From Candidatus Bathyarchaeota archaeon (GTDB taxonomy: Archaea; Thermoproteota; Bathyarchaeia; Bathyarchaeales; Bathycorpusculaceae), in NCBI GenBank assembly GCA_014859805.1, contig JACUTN010000049.1, positions 1 to 6,476 on the forward strand: 6,476 bases of DNA. The letters are read 5' to 3'. Under the pieces are notes generated by a model, which had not been told where the DNA came from, did no database searches, and saw only the letters and a list, made by a program, of their open reading frames with translations. Shown here in pieces: positions 1 through 5,755 of the stretch. Position 1 is the first letter of the stretch, and every line of letters begins with the position of its first letter. Made by a program: the position numbers and the translations under genes.

Positions 1-275
1 ATCATTAAACCTTCAGCGTCTTTCCCGTAGAAAACGGTGATTATCCCTAGAACTATGTTTATCACCCCTCCCACCAAGTAACGTCCTACCCAAAGCATAG
101 CGCTGGCAATTATCACTATGATGCCTATTACAACAAGCATTATTGATACGACACTAATGTGCCTGCTTCCCTCAAAGAGTTTTAATGCAACGTTAACAGC
201 ATCCTTACACAAAAGCACACCACCGAGAATCCCTAAAATCAAGGTTACCAATGCAAGAATGTGTTCACTTTTCAT
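1..275 (-). CDS. Small multi-pass membrane protein, 3' end missing
   Basis: Only the first 91 residues are inside the window; the gene continues past the left edge. It starts at ATG 275 with MKSEHILALV. Three hydrophobic segments are visible at about residues 6-22, 41-62 and 66-83. A short charged loop (KLFEGSRH) lies between the first and second, and a charged stretch (YGKDAEG) follows the third. The glycine-rich, isoleucine/valine-rich helices look like the small four-helix membrane proteins common in archaea, but I do not recognise a family and give no function. A weak GAGGGTG Shine-Dalgarno-like run lies about 11 nt upstream, and a TATA-like box lies about 30 nt upstream. Reading it as a real gene rests on an uninterrupted frame to the window edge plus coherent membrane topology. 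The plus strand at 118-378 also reads open, but gives a low-complexity Ser/Thr/Ile-rich product and is the antisense shadow. Confidence 0.7.
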   Translation of the reverse strand, partial: MKSEHILALVTLILGILGGVLLCKDAVNVALKLFEGSRHISVVSIMLVVIGIIVIIASAMLWVGRYLVGGVINIVLGIITVFYGKDAEGLM

Positions 276-302
276 TTTTATCACAACACCCTCTCAAAAC
301 CA

Positions 303-335
303 ACAAATATTTATGATTTCTCAACTGAAAATCAT
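303..335 (-). promoter_or_regulatory. Probable promoter with inverted repeat for the left-edge membrane protein gene
   Basis: On the minus strand a TATA-like stretch, ATAAATATTT, occupies about 305-314, roughly 30 nt before ATG 275. This is a usual archaeal position for a short-leader transcript. Just upstream is a perfect inverted repeat, ATGATTT at 313-319 and AAATCAT at 329-335, with a 9-nt spacer. The repeat covers the expected BRE (TFB-binding) position and touches the TATA box, so a dimeric regulator bound here could block TBP/TFB. The repeat is seen directly; the promoter and operator roles are inferred. Confidence 0.4.
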
Positions 336-351
336 GAACCTAAATCTTGAT

Positions 352-521
352 TCAAACTATAATGCGCGAGCGACGTAGGAGAAAGCGTATGAAACAGAGT
401 TTAAGCTTCTCTTTTCTCTCTTTCAACAACTTGAAAATCAGGAAGTTTTCCTTAAACTTCTCAACTTCACTTTCAATTGCTTTAAGCTTATTTTTAGTTC
501 ACGCGAATCAAAATGCGTCAT
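352..521 (-). pseudogene. Frameshifted small coiled-coil-like ORF
   Basis: A start ATG at 521 has a good GGAG Shine-Dalgarno site at 531-528, six bases upstream. The first frame reads MTHFDSRELK and then reaches a stop at 440-438 after 27 residues. If the run of five A (minus strand, 495-491) had one more A, the frame would continue with NKLKAIESEVEKFKENFLIF and then KLLKERKEKLK, to a stop at 354-352, giving 56 residues. The joined product has a heptad-like Leu/Ile pattern and many Lys/Glu, typical of a short coiled coil. The downstream frame looks far more protein-like than the stop-terminated one. This suggests an eroded gene, a homopolymer sequencing error, or less likely a slippery-site frameshift. 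I do not recognise a family. It sits between the left-edge membrane protein and an MscL-like remnant, all on the minus strand. Confidence 0.4.
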
Positions 522-682
522 GATGATCTCCGAAGACCCCTCCATTTAGAGCGGTGATGGCATTTTGGTCGCATTCACATTAGCCAAGAAGAAAAAATGA
601 AGAAAGAATTAAGGAAAGGAAGCACATAGTGCACAAAATCGCCATAGGCCTTGAAAACGCAAAACGTTTTTGAGAAAGTAAA

Positions 683-806
683 ACCGTATTTCAAAAAAAT
701 CCATGAACTCATTTCACAAGCCCTTTGGCGATGGCGGAGCAGGCTTAGGCTCAAGCAACTCTCTTATCCGCTTCAACTCTTCCAAAATTTCATTGCCCTT
801 AGACAT
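683..806 (-). pseudogene. N-terminal remnant of an MscL-family-like channel gene
   Basis: ATG at 806 opens a 30-residue frame, MSKGNEILEELKRIRELL then EPKPAPPSPKGL, ending at TGA 716-714. A short amphipathic Glu/Lys/Leu helix, a Pro-rich linker and Lys-Gly-Leu is, from memory, how archaeal MscL-family proteins begin; there it continues with Trp-x-Glu-Phe and then Asp-Phe-Leu. Here the next codons read NEFMDF, so a single change of TGG to TGA would explain the stop. One extra T in the seven-T run (699-693) then breaks the frame; without it the reading is MDFLKYG. After that point no resemblance remains and no transmembrane core is found, so the channel cannot be made. The 30-residue peptide alone might still be translated, but it lacks a well-spaced Shine-Dalgarno site. 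The family assignment rests on pattern memory only. An open frame on the opposite strand over the same bases (651-845) has no protein-like features. Confidence 0.45.
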
Positions 807-1189
807 ACTCCATCACAATCTCACAGTCTTACGGATTTCTCTTAAGTTTTACGAAAAATTTTAGCGCATGCTATTTGAAAGGCAGGTTTCATGCCATTTC
901 TAACAAAATTATTGTCTAAAAGTTGCTTGAATCTTGCCTAAATTTGTGGACAGCGAAGGATTTGACCTGCGTTTCGGGATTCTGGTTGATTGTTAAGAAT
1001 ACCAAAAGTATGAAGGACTCGAGATAGGTTATTGGGTATCTTTGGATACTTTCGAAACTCTTGCCAAGCATATCTTGGGCATATTTTTACTGGTAAGTTC
1101 ATGTTCAAATCCCGGCCGGAGCATTCCAATTCGTGTAATTCTTCCCTTTTCAGACTGCCTTTGGTTTGGTTAGTGATGTAAGAAGAAGT
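807..1189. other. Intergenic stretch without a convincing gene
   Basis: About 380 bases lie between the MscL-like remnant and the end of the AOR gene. The only clear content is the tRNA 3' fragment at 1103-1123 and an imperfect hairpin at about 1062-1081 (TGCCAAG, loop, CTTGGGCA with one bulge). A 63-codon minus-strand frame at 938-1129, starting with TTG, runs through the stretch and begins antisense inside the tRNA fragment (reads ECSGRDLN). I see no domain or ribosome-binding site for it. No clear T-run terminator for the AOR operon was found here. Confidence 0.5.
1103..1123 (+). other. tRNA-Glu-like 3' end fragment (possible att scar)
   Basis: These 21 bases read GTTCAAAT followed by CCCGGCCGGAGCA. 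That equals a T-loop, the 3' half of a T-stem (CCCGG), the 3' strand of an acceptor stem (CCGGAGC) and discriminator A. The implied acceptor 5' strand is GCTCCGG, the known start of archaeal tRNA-Glu genes as I recall them. The 5' half of the T-stem should be CCGGG but the bases here are TCATG, and GCTCCGG is absent upstream on the plus strand, so this is not a working tRNA. A match that stops near the T-loop and keeps the tRNA 3' end is what tRNA-targeting integrative elements leave as attachment sites. CCA is not encoded. The resemblance is seen; the att role is inferred. Confidence 0.55.
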
Positions 1190-3058
1190 TCAACGTAGTT
1201 TTTCTAAAGCCTTGTCTGCATCTTCCAGTCCGAGTTTTCTAAGAACCATGGATTTTGGTATACCATTCTCGTCCCAGCCAACCGCCTCATAATACCTTTT
1301 TTTATCTTCTTCAAACTTGGCTTTGTCAACGGTTTTTCCCTTGTAAGGTCCAGAAGGTAATGGTTCGTAGAATCTAGCTGGGTTTTCATCGTGGATTTTT
1401 GGTTTCCATTTGAGGTCTGGGCCGCCTAATAGAAGCATGGCTCTTTGTAGTTGCAATATTCTTAGTGCTTTTGTGTTAACCCATTGTTCTTGTGTTAGTT
1501 CTAAGCCTGTTACTGCCTTGTAAAATTCGAATTTGAGGTTGCGCGGTATTCCGAAAATGTTGAAGTAACAGTACACTGCTGAATCGTGAAAGATCATGAT
1601 CAACTCGCTTCTGGAATCGTCCAGTGGTAGACAGGCGACGGACGTGTGGTCTCCGCCTTGAACTGAGCACGCATAAGAAATGATCTCGGGATAGTCTTTT
1701 CCGCTACGGATTCCATGAGCGCCAAGGCTTATGCCCTTACACTGCACAGCATACTGCAACACATCGACATTCTTCATCTCCCCAATTTTTAAAGCTGCAC
1801 GATAAGTCCCTTCCGCAAGCATATCACCTATTCCCTCTCTAAAAGCAATTTTTCTGGCTAAAGCTGCAAATGCCTCAGCATCTCCCCATTTAGGCTCTAA
1901 ACCGTCCAAATCCTGTTTTGTCAATATTCCTCTCTGGAACAGTTCACCAACGAAACCAAGCAGATTTCCAGTTTGTATGCCGCATAAACCTAAATCGTCA
2001 ATGAGTGACGACAAAAACACGTTCTCTTCTGGAGTGAATATTCCGAAGTTTGTGCCCAAATACGCTTGTAATTCGTAGTCTGGATTATCTGTGATTGCTC
2101 CTTTGAATCGTCCAGTCTTGACCATTGCGATTTTTAAGCATGTGGTTGGGCAGCCGAAGTCACCCCAGTAAGGTTTTATCCAAACTCTATTCTCGAACTT
2201 GTCAACGCCAAAGCTTTTTTCATCATGCCACTCTTCCTGCCAGTTCCGTATTGGTTCAGAACTTGTTGTTGCACCTACTTCGTATCCAGCAGACCCTGTT
2301 CCCCATCGTCTCCACAACTCATTTTCATAAACATCTTCGCATATCACTTGCGTTAGCTGTTTCACTTTTTCCATGTCAGCAACTTCTGGTAGTGGTCCAG
2401 TGCCCTTAACAGCTATTGCTTTGAGCTTTTTGGAACCCATAACTGCACCGTAACCGCCGTAACCGGCAGCATGAGTCCACTTGGCTCCAACAATTGCTGT
2501 TCGAACTTTGTTTTCTCCTGCAGGACCAACATACAAGATTGACGGTTCTTTCCATTCGCCGTAATGCGGAAAACGCTTCTTCAAAAGCCCTCTACATTCT
2601 TTCGTGAGCAACGTAACTGTTTGTTTTGCGTCTTTACCCCAAACGTGGCTGGCATTCCTGATCTCAACGTCGGAATCTTTAATGAATAAATAGACGGGTT
2701 TTTCAGCTTCACCCGTTATTATGATGCCGTCGTAACCAGCGCATTTCAACTCAACGCCGAATTCTCCAGCGACCGTGGAGCCTACAACCCCGTTGCTTTG
2801 CGGAGACTTCCCAGACACGCAGATTCTTCCGCCGGGGAAAAAACCTGTCAACGGTCCGGTTAAGAATAGAAGTGTGTTTTCTGGTCCAAGCGGGTTTATT
2901 GTTTCCCATTTGCTGCCTAATCTGTCCCAAAGAATTTTTGCTGCAAAACCTCTCCCACCAATGTACTCTCCCAAAACTTCATCATCAAATTTTATCTCTT
3001 TAATGTTCTCCGTTGAAAGGTCAACTTCCAGAAACTTTCCAGTGTAGCCGAAAGTCAT
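1190..3058 (-). CDS. Aldehyde:ferredoxin oxidoreductase family protein (tungsto/molybdopterin enzyme)
   Basis: The 622-residue product has the full length and layout of the AOR family. These cytoplasmic enzymes hold W- or Mo-bis-pterin plus one FeS cluster and usually oxidise aldehydes to acids, reducing ferredoxin. Visible hallmarks are GGRGFAAKILWDRL (34-47), GGRICVSGKSP (76-86), GYGGYGAVMGSKKLKAIAVKG in pieces over 199-219, and PDYELQAYLGTNFGI (326-340) with the conserved Glu329. QGGDH (467-471) carries the conserved His471, and DSAVYC (492-497) the last cluster cysteine. The usual C-x2-C-x3-C is D300-x2-C303-x3-C307, so the first ligand is Asp. The C-terminal RFYEPLPSGPYKG is also typical. 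ATG 3058 overlaps the stop of the upstream ferredoxin gene (ATGA) and has an AGGAGAGG Shine-Dalgarno run at 3073-3066, seven bases away. The tail resembles the AOR subgroup that pairs with polyferredoxins, which also includes benzoyl-CoA reductase BamB, so the substrate cannot be told from sequence alone. Confidence 0.93.
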   Translation of the reverse strand: MTFGYTGKFLEVDLSTENIKEIKFDDEVLGEYIGGRGFAAKILWDRLGSKWETINPLGPENTLLFLTGPLTGFFPGGRICVSGKSPQSNGVVGSTVAGEFGVELKCAGYDGIIITGEAEKPVYLFIKDSDVEIRNASHVWGKDAKQTVTLLTKECRGLLKKRFPHYGEWKEPSILYVGPAGENKVRTAIVGAKWTHAAGYGGYGAVMGSKKLKAIAVKGTGPLPEVADMEKVKQLTQVICEDVYENELWRRWGTGSAGYEVGATTSSEPIRNWQEEWHDEKSFGVDKFENRVWIKPYWGDFGCPTTCLKIAMVKTGRFKGAITDNPDYELQAYLGTNFGIFTPEENVFLSSLIDDLGLCGIQTGNLLGFVGELFQRGILTKQDLDGLEPKWGDAEAFAALARKIAFREGIGDMLAEGTYRAALKIGEMKNVDVLQYAVQCKGISLGAHGIRSGKDYPEIISYACSVQGGDHTSVACLPLDDSRSELIMIFHDSAVYCYFNIFGIPRNLKFEFYKAVTGLELTQEQWVNTKALRILQLQRAMLLLGGPDLKWKPKIHDENPARFYEPLPSGPYKGKTVDKAKFEEDKKRYYEAVGWDENGIPKSMVLRKLGLEDADKALEKLR

Positions 3059-3582
3059 AGGAATTCCTCTCCTAATTCCCCATACATTTTAACAGCCAAG
3101 TCCTGTGTTATCTCTTCCGGTGTGCGTGCATAGAGCTTGTAGGCATAATTTTTCTTCGAAACAGTTTTTAACACGTTCCATTTGCCTTCTTGGCAGACTT
3201 TGACGCATTGAGGATCGCCGCCACATAAGTCGCAAATCAAAATGTGATTTTCCGTTGGATGCATGTGTGGAACTCTTCCAGGACAAGCGTCGATGCATTG
3301 TGCGCAGCCAGTGCATTTTTCTTCATCCACTAAGACAGCGCCTGTTTTGGAGTCTATTGACAAGGCCTTCACTTGGCAAGTTTCAACACATGGGTAATCT
3401 TCACATTGTGCACAGAAGTGGGGAAATTCTAGGCCTGGGACCAGCATGAAAACTCTTATTCTTGAGGCTTCTGGCCATATGCGGTTTTCGTGGAAAAGCG
3501 AGCATGCTATTTCGCATTTTCTGCATCCACTGCATTTTGAAAAGTCTCTTGCTATCCAGATCGGTTCTTTTTTCGTTGTCAA
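3055..3582 (-). CDS. Four-cluster 4Fe-4S ferredoxin, electron partner of the AOR
   Basis: This 175-residue iron-sulfur protein has 16 cysteines in four groups: C17-x2-C20-x2-C23-x3-C27, C57-x2-C60-x4-C65-x3-C69, C90-x2-C93-x2-C96-x3-C100 and C117-x2-C120-x5-C126-x3-C130. This is the HycB/DmsB-like arrangement, in which cysteines from distant groups share clusters, so four [4Fe-4S] centres are expected. No signal peptide or membrane helix is seen, which places it in the cytoplasm. The start is TTG at 3582: a stop lies in frame upstream, there is no in-frame ATG near the first cysteine, and AGAAGGA (3595-3589) sits six bases before it. The gene overlaps the AOR start by four bases, so the two are very likely co-translated. 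By analogy with AorA/AorB-type and BamB/BamC pairs it carries electrons between the AOR active site and a soluble acceptor. No flavin/NAD subunit follows in the operon. Confidence 0.9.
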   Translation of the reverse strand: MTTKKEPIWIARDFSKCSGCRKCEIACSLFHENRIWPEASRIRVFMLVPGLEFPHFCAQCEDYPCVETCQVKALSIDSKTGAVLVDEEKCTGCAQCIDACPGRVPHMHPTENHILICDLCGGDPQCVKVCQEGKWNVLKTVSKKNYAYKLYARTPEEITQDLAVKMYGELGEEFL

Positions 3583-3714
3583 TTTTAATCCTTCTTGTAG
3601 AACCTTGAAGTTTTCTGTTAATCATGCTTCGATTTAAATGTGATGATTGCTTACGATGGCAATCTCTTTAAACTCTACCCCTTAAATCAGTGAGAAAGGA
3701 GAAAAGCTTTCACG
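3583..3714. promoter_or_regulatory. Divergent promoter region for the AOR operon and the DedA gene
   Basis: This 132-bp gap holds signals for both directions. On the minus strand ATTTAAAT (3632-3639) is about 50 bases before the ferredoxin TTG, which allows a leader of roughly 25 nt containing the AGAAGGA site. On the plus strand CTTTAAAC (3666-3673) is about 45 bases before the DedA TTG, and GGAG at 3698-3701 falls in the expected leader. Between the two boxes lies a perfect inverted repeat, GATTGC (3645-3650) and GCAATC (3659-3664), with an 8-nt spacer. Its place over both upstream BRE positions makes it a candidate shared operator. Box assignments are inferred from spacing; the repeat is seen directly. 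Confidence 0.5.
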
Positions 3715-4395
3715 TTGCAGTTTACGGATATTATTCAGCAATTGATTGAGTGGATGAAGAGTCTTGCTGTTCAATACGAGTATTTCGGGATTTTCTTAAT
3801 CGGCTTAATTGGTGCGTCGTCAATTTTTTTTCCAATTCCGTACACGGTTGTTATTTTCGCTCTTGGAGGGCTTAAGGTTGGAGAAGCTTGGGTTTTTGAG
3901 CCTATATGGATTGCTGTTGCAGCAGGAATAGGGTCGGCTTTCGGCGAGTTTTCAGGCTATTTACTCGGTTTCGGCGGCAGAAGAGTCATCGGTGAGAAGT
4001 ACAAGAAGAAAATGGAGTTTCTTATGAAGCTTTTTGCCAAGTTCGGACCGATTGTAATTTTCCTTTTTGCCTTGACACCTTTGCCAGATGATTTACTCTT
4101 CATCCCTTTAGGCGTTATACGTTACAGTCTTGTTCGAGCGCTTGTTCCTGCTTTAATAGGGAAGATCTGCATGAACTTCATCGTGGCTTACAGTGGACGC
4201 TTTTCAGTAGAAATTATTAGAGACATTTTTGGTGTGGAGAGTGATTGGATATCCGCGTTGATTGGCACGGTTCTTGCATTAGTTTTGTTAATAATTGTTT
4301 TTGTTGTTATGTTTAAGGTTGATTGGGAGAAGCTTTTTGAGAAGTATGTGGCTAAAGAAGAGGATAGTGGCGGAAAACTTGAGGGTTATAGCTGA
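3715..4395 (+). CDS. DedA/VTT-family membrane protein
   Basis: The 226-residue product fits the DedA (VTT domain) family of polytopic inner-membrane proteins. Bacterial members are linked to undecaprenyl-phosphate or phospholipid translocation and envelope homeostasis; archaeal roles are poorly known. Hydrophobic segments lie near residues 25-50 (containing the re-entrant-like SSIFFPIPYT), 63-87, 112-133, 143-160 and 181-200. Family-like features are GEFSGYLLGFGGRR (77-90), corresponding to the conserved Gly-Tyr-x2-Gly region, and ALTPLPDDLLFIPLG (119-133), corresponding to the proline- and acid-bearing second re-entrant loop. The C-terminus ends in a charged cytoplasmic tail. The start is TTG 3715; the only Shine-Dalgarno candidate, GGAG at 3698-3701, is 13 bases away, which is long, and the next in-frame ATG is residue 14. 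The gene end overlaps the following endonuclease Q-like gene, so the two probably form one transcript. Confidence 0.85.
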   Translation: MQFTDIIQQLIEWMKSLAVQYEYFGIFLIGLIGASSIFFPIPYTVVIFALGGLKVGEAWVFEPIWIAVAAGIGSAFGEFSGYLLGFGGRRVIGEKYKKKMEFLMKLFAKFGPIVIFLFALTPLPDDLLFIPLGVIRYSLVRALVPALIGKICMNFIVAYSGRFSVEIIRDIFGVESDWISALIGTVLALVLLIIVFVVMFKVDWEKLFEKYVAKEEDSGGKLEGYS

Positions 4396-5668
4396 CCTAC
4401 ACATTCATAGCTGTTACAGCCGTGCCACAAGCAAAAGAATGCACATACAAGAAATTGCTCGTTTCGCCAAAATCAAAGGATTAAACATCATAGGCACAGG
4501 AGACTTTACACATCCAAAATGGCTCAGAGAAATGCAAGAAACACTAGTTGAAGAACCCGGTGCCGACTTGTACAAAGTAGCCAAAACCCCAGAGTCCCAC
4601 GTATATTTTATGATAACCACAGAAGTAAGCACAATGTTCACCTATGAAAACAGTGTTAAGAAGATTCACCACGTCATTTTGACCCCTAGCATAGAAACAG
4701 CTGTTCAAATTAACAATAGATTATCAAAATACGGTAGCCTAACGGTGGACGGCAGACCAACGTTAAACATGAACGCTCCACACTTAGTTGAAGAAGTCAT
4801 GGAAGCTTCAAACAGAAACATGATTTTTCCAGCCCACGTATGGACACCATGGTTCAGCCTCTTCGGCGCATTCAGCGGCTTCAACAGCGTTAAAGAATGC
4901 TACCAAGACATGACAAAACACATTCACGCTTTAGAAACGGGACTTTCATCAGACCCCCCAATGAACTGGCGTCTAAGCAAACTTGACAAATTCACTCTAG
5001 TTTCAAACAGCGACAGCCACAGTTTCTGGCCATGGCGCATCGGAAGAGAAGCCAACGTCTTCGAACTGAAAAAACTCAGTTACCGCGAAGTTACAGATAC
5101 TATTCGCCTCAAAGATAAGGAACGATTCAAGCTTACAATCGAAACAAACCCAGCCTACGGAAAATATCATTGGACTGGGCATAGACACTGTAATGTTGCA
5201 CTTTCCCCGCAAGAAGCAATAAAATTCGGAAACATCTGCCCTGTCTGCCGCAGAAAACTCACAAAAGGCGTCGAGCAAAGAGTTGAAGAACTAGCTGACC
5301 GCCCAGCAGGGTTTAAACCTGAAAACGCCATAGGTTTCATGCGTTTGCTACCCCTCTCCGAAGTCATCGCATCTGTCTCAGGCGTCAGTTCTCCATTCAC
5401 CCAAAAAGTGTGGACCATTTATAATGAGCTTATTGAAAAATTCGGCAATGAATACACAGTAGTGATGGAAGCTTCAAAACAGGCGTTAACCAAAGTTGTA
5501 GATGAGAAAGTCGCCGAAGCAATAATCAGAGTGAGAGAAGGAAAAGCAAAAGTCATACCTGGATACGACGGCGTTTACGGGAAACTCATCATTTTTGAAG
5601 AAAACTTTCACAGCGAACCTGCCCCCGAAAGAGTTCAACAGCTGAACCTTACAGACTTCATGCGATAA
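4379..5668 (+). CDS. Endonuclease Q-like PHP-domain DNA repair nuclease
   Basis: The 429-residue product matches the endonuclease Q family (PHP fold), which nicks DNA 5' of deaminated bases such as uracil and hypoxanthine and at abasic sites. Metal-site motifs are ADLHIH (D6, H8, H10), GTGDFTH (39-45), TTEV with E82, IHH (96-98), PAHVWTPW (151-158) and SNSDSH with D212 and H214. A zinc-site region follows: H268-x2-C271 and C287-x2-C290, where thermococcal members, as I recall them, have C-x2-C twice. After it come KKGV-like TKGVEQRVEELADRP, RLLPLSEVIA (322-331), and a C-terminal helix-rich part ending in PGYDGVYGKL. The frame is open from 4295, but family alignment places the N-terminus at RVIADLHIHS, so TTG 4379 (GGCGG five bases upstream) is preferred; GTG 4367 is the alternative. 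Either start overlaps the DedA gene, by 17 or 29 bases. Codons here end mostly in A or C, unlike both neighbours. Confidence 0.88.
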   Translation: MRVIADLHIHSCYSRATSKRMHIQEIARFAKIKGLNIIGTGDFTHPKWLREMQETLVEEPGADLYKVAKTPESHVYFMITTEVSTMFTYENSVKKIHHVILTPSIETAVQINNRLSKYGSLTVDGRPTLNMNAPHLVEEVMEASNRNMIFPAHVWTPWFSLFGAFSGFNSVKECYQDMTKHIHALETGLSSDPPMNWRLSKLDKFTLVSNSDSHSFWPWRIGREANVFELKKLSYREVTDTIRLKDKERFKLTIETNPAYGKYHWTGHRHCNVALSPQEAIKFGNICPVCRRKLTKGVEQRVEELADRPAGFKPENAIGFMRLLPLSEVIASVSGVSSPFTQKVWTIYNELIEKFGNEYTVVMEASKQALTKVVDEKVAEAIIRVREGKAKVIPGYDGVYGKLIIFEENFHSEPAPERVQQLNLTDFMR

Positions 5669-5679
5669 TGAATATTCAT
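5668..5679. repeat. 12-bp perfect palindrome after the EndoQ-like gene
   Basis: ATGAATATTCAT reads identically on both strands and begins at the last base of the EndoQ-like stop codon. It could be an operator for the small gene downstream, whose TATA-like box is about 45 bases further on, or a chance palindrome in AT-rich DNA. There is no loop and no following T-run, so it is not a good terminator. Confidence 0.35.
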
Positions 5680-5720
5680 GTTTGTTAATGTGTGTATGTG
5701 TTTAACAGTTCTACAACAAT

Positions 5721-5755
5721 ACTTATTAAGTCGCAATACGCACGATAATATGCTG
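5721..5755 (+). promoter_or_regulatory. Probable promoter giving a leaderless transcript
   Basis: ACTTATTAAG at 5721-5730 is a TATA-like box. Its centre is about 30 bases before GTG 5755 and 39 before ATG 5764, and no Shine-Dalgarno run precedes either codon. This spacing fits an archaeal transcript that starts at or just before the first codon. Assignment is by spacing and base content only. Confidence 0.4.

Noticed and set aside
118..378. Plus-strand 86-codon open frame
   Set aside because: It is the complement of the membrane protein gene and its promoter; composition is low-complexity and no family is recognisable.
661..670. AAAACGTTTT palindrome
   Set aside because: A short AT-rich palindrome inside decayed DNA, with no promoter or gene beside it.
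651..845. Plus-strand 64-codon open frame
   Set aside because: It is antisense to the MscL-like remnant, with no ribosome-binding site and an unstructured His/Gln/Ser-rich product.
947..970. Minus-strand GCAGGTCAAATCC followed by TTCGCTGTCCA, like a tRNA T-arm and acceptor end
   Set aside because: The T-loop is one base short, the T-stem has a mismatch, and no matching acceptor 5' strand or anticodon arm is found upstream; probably chance or too decayed to call.
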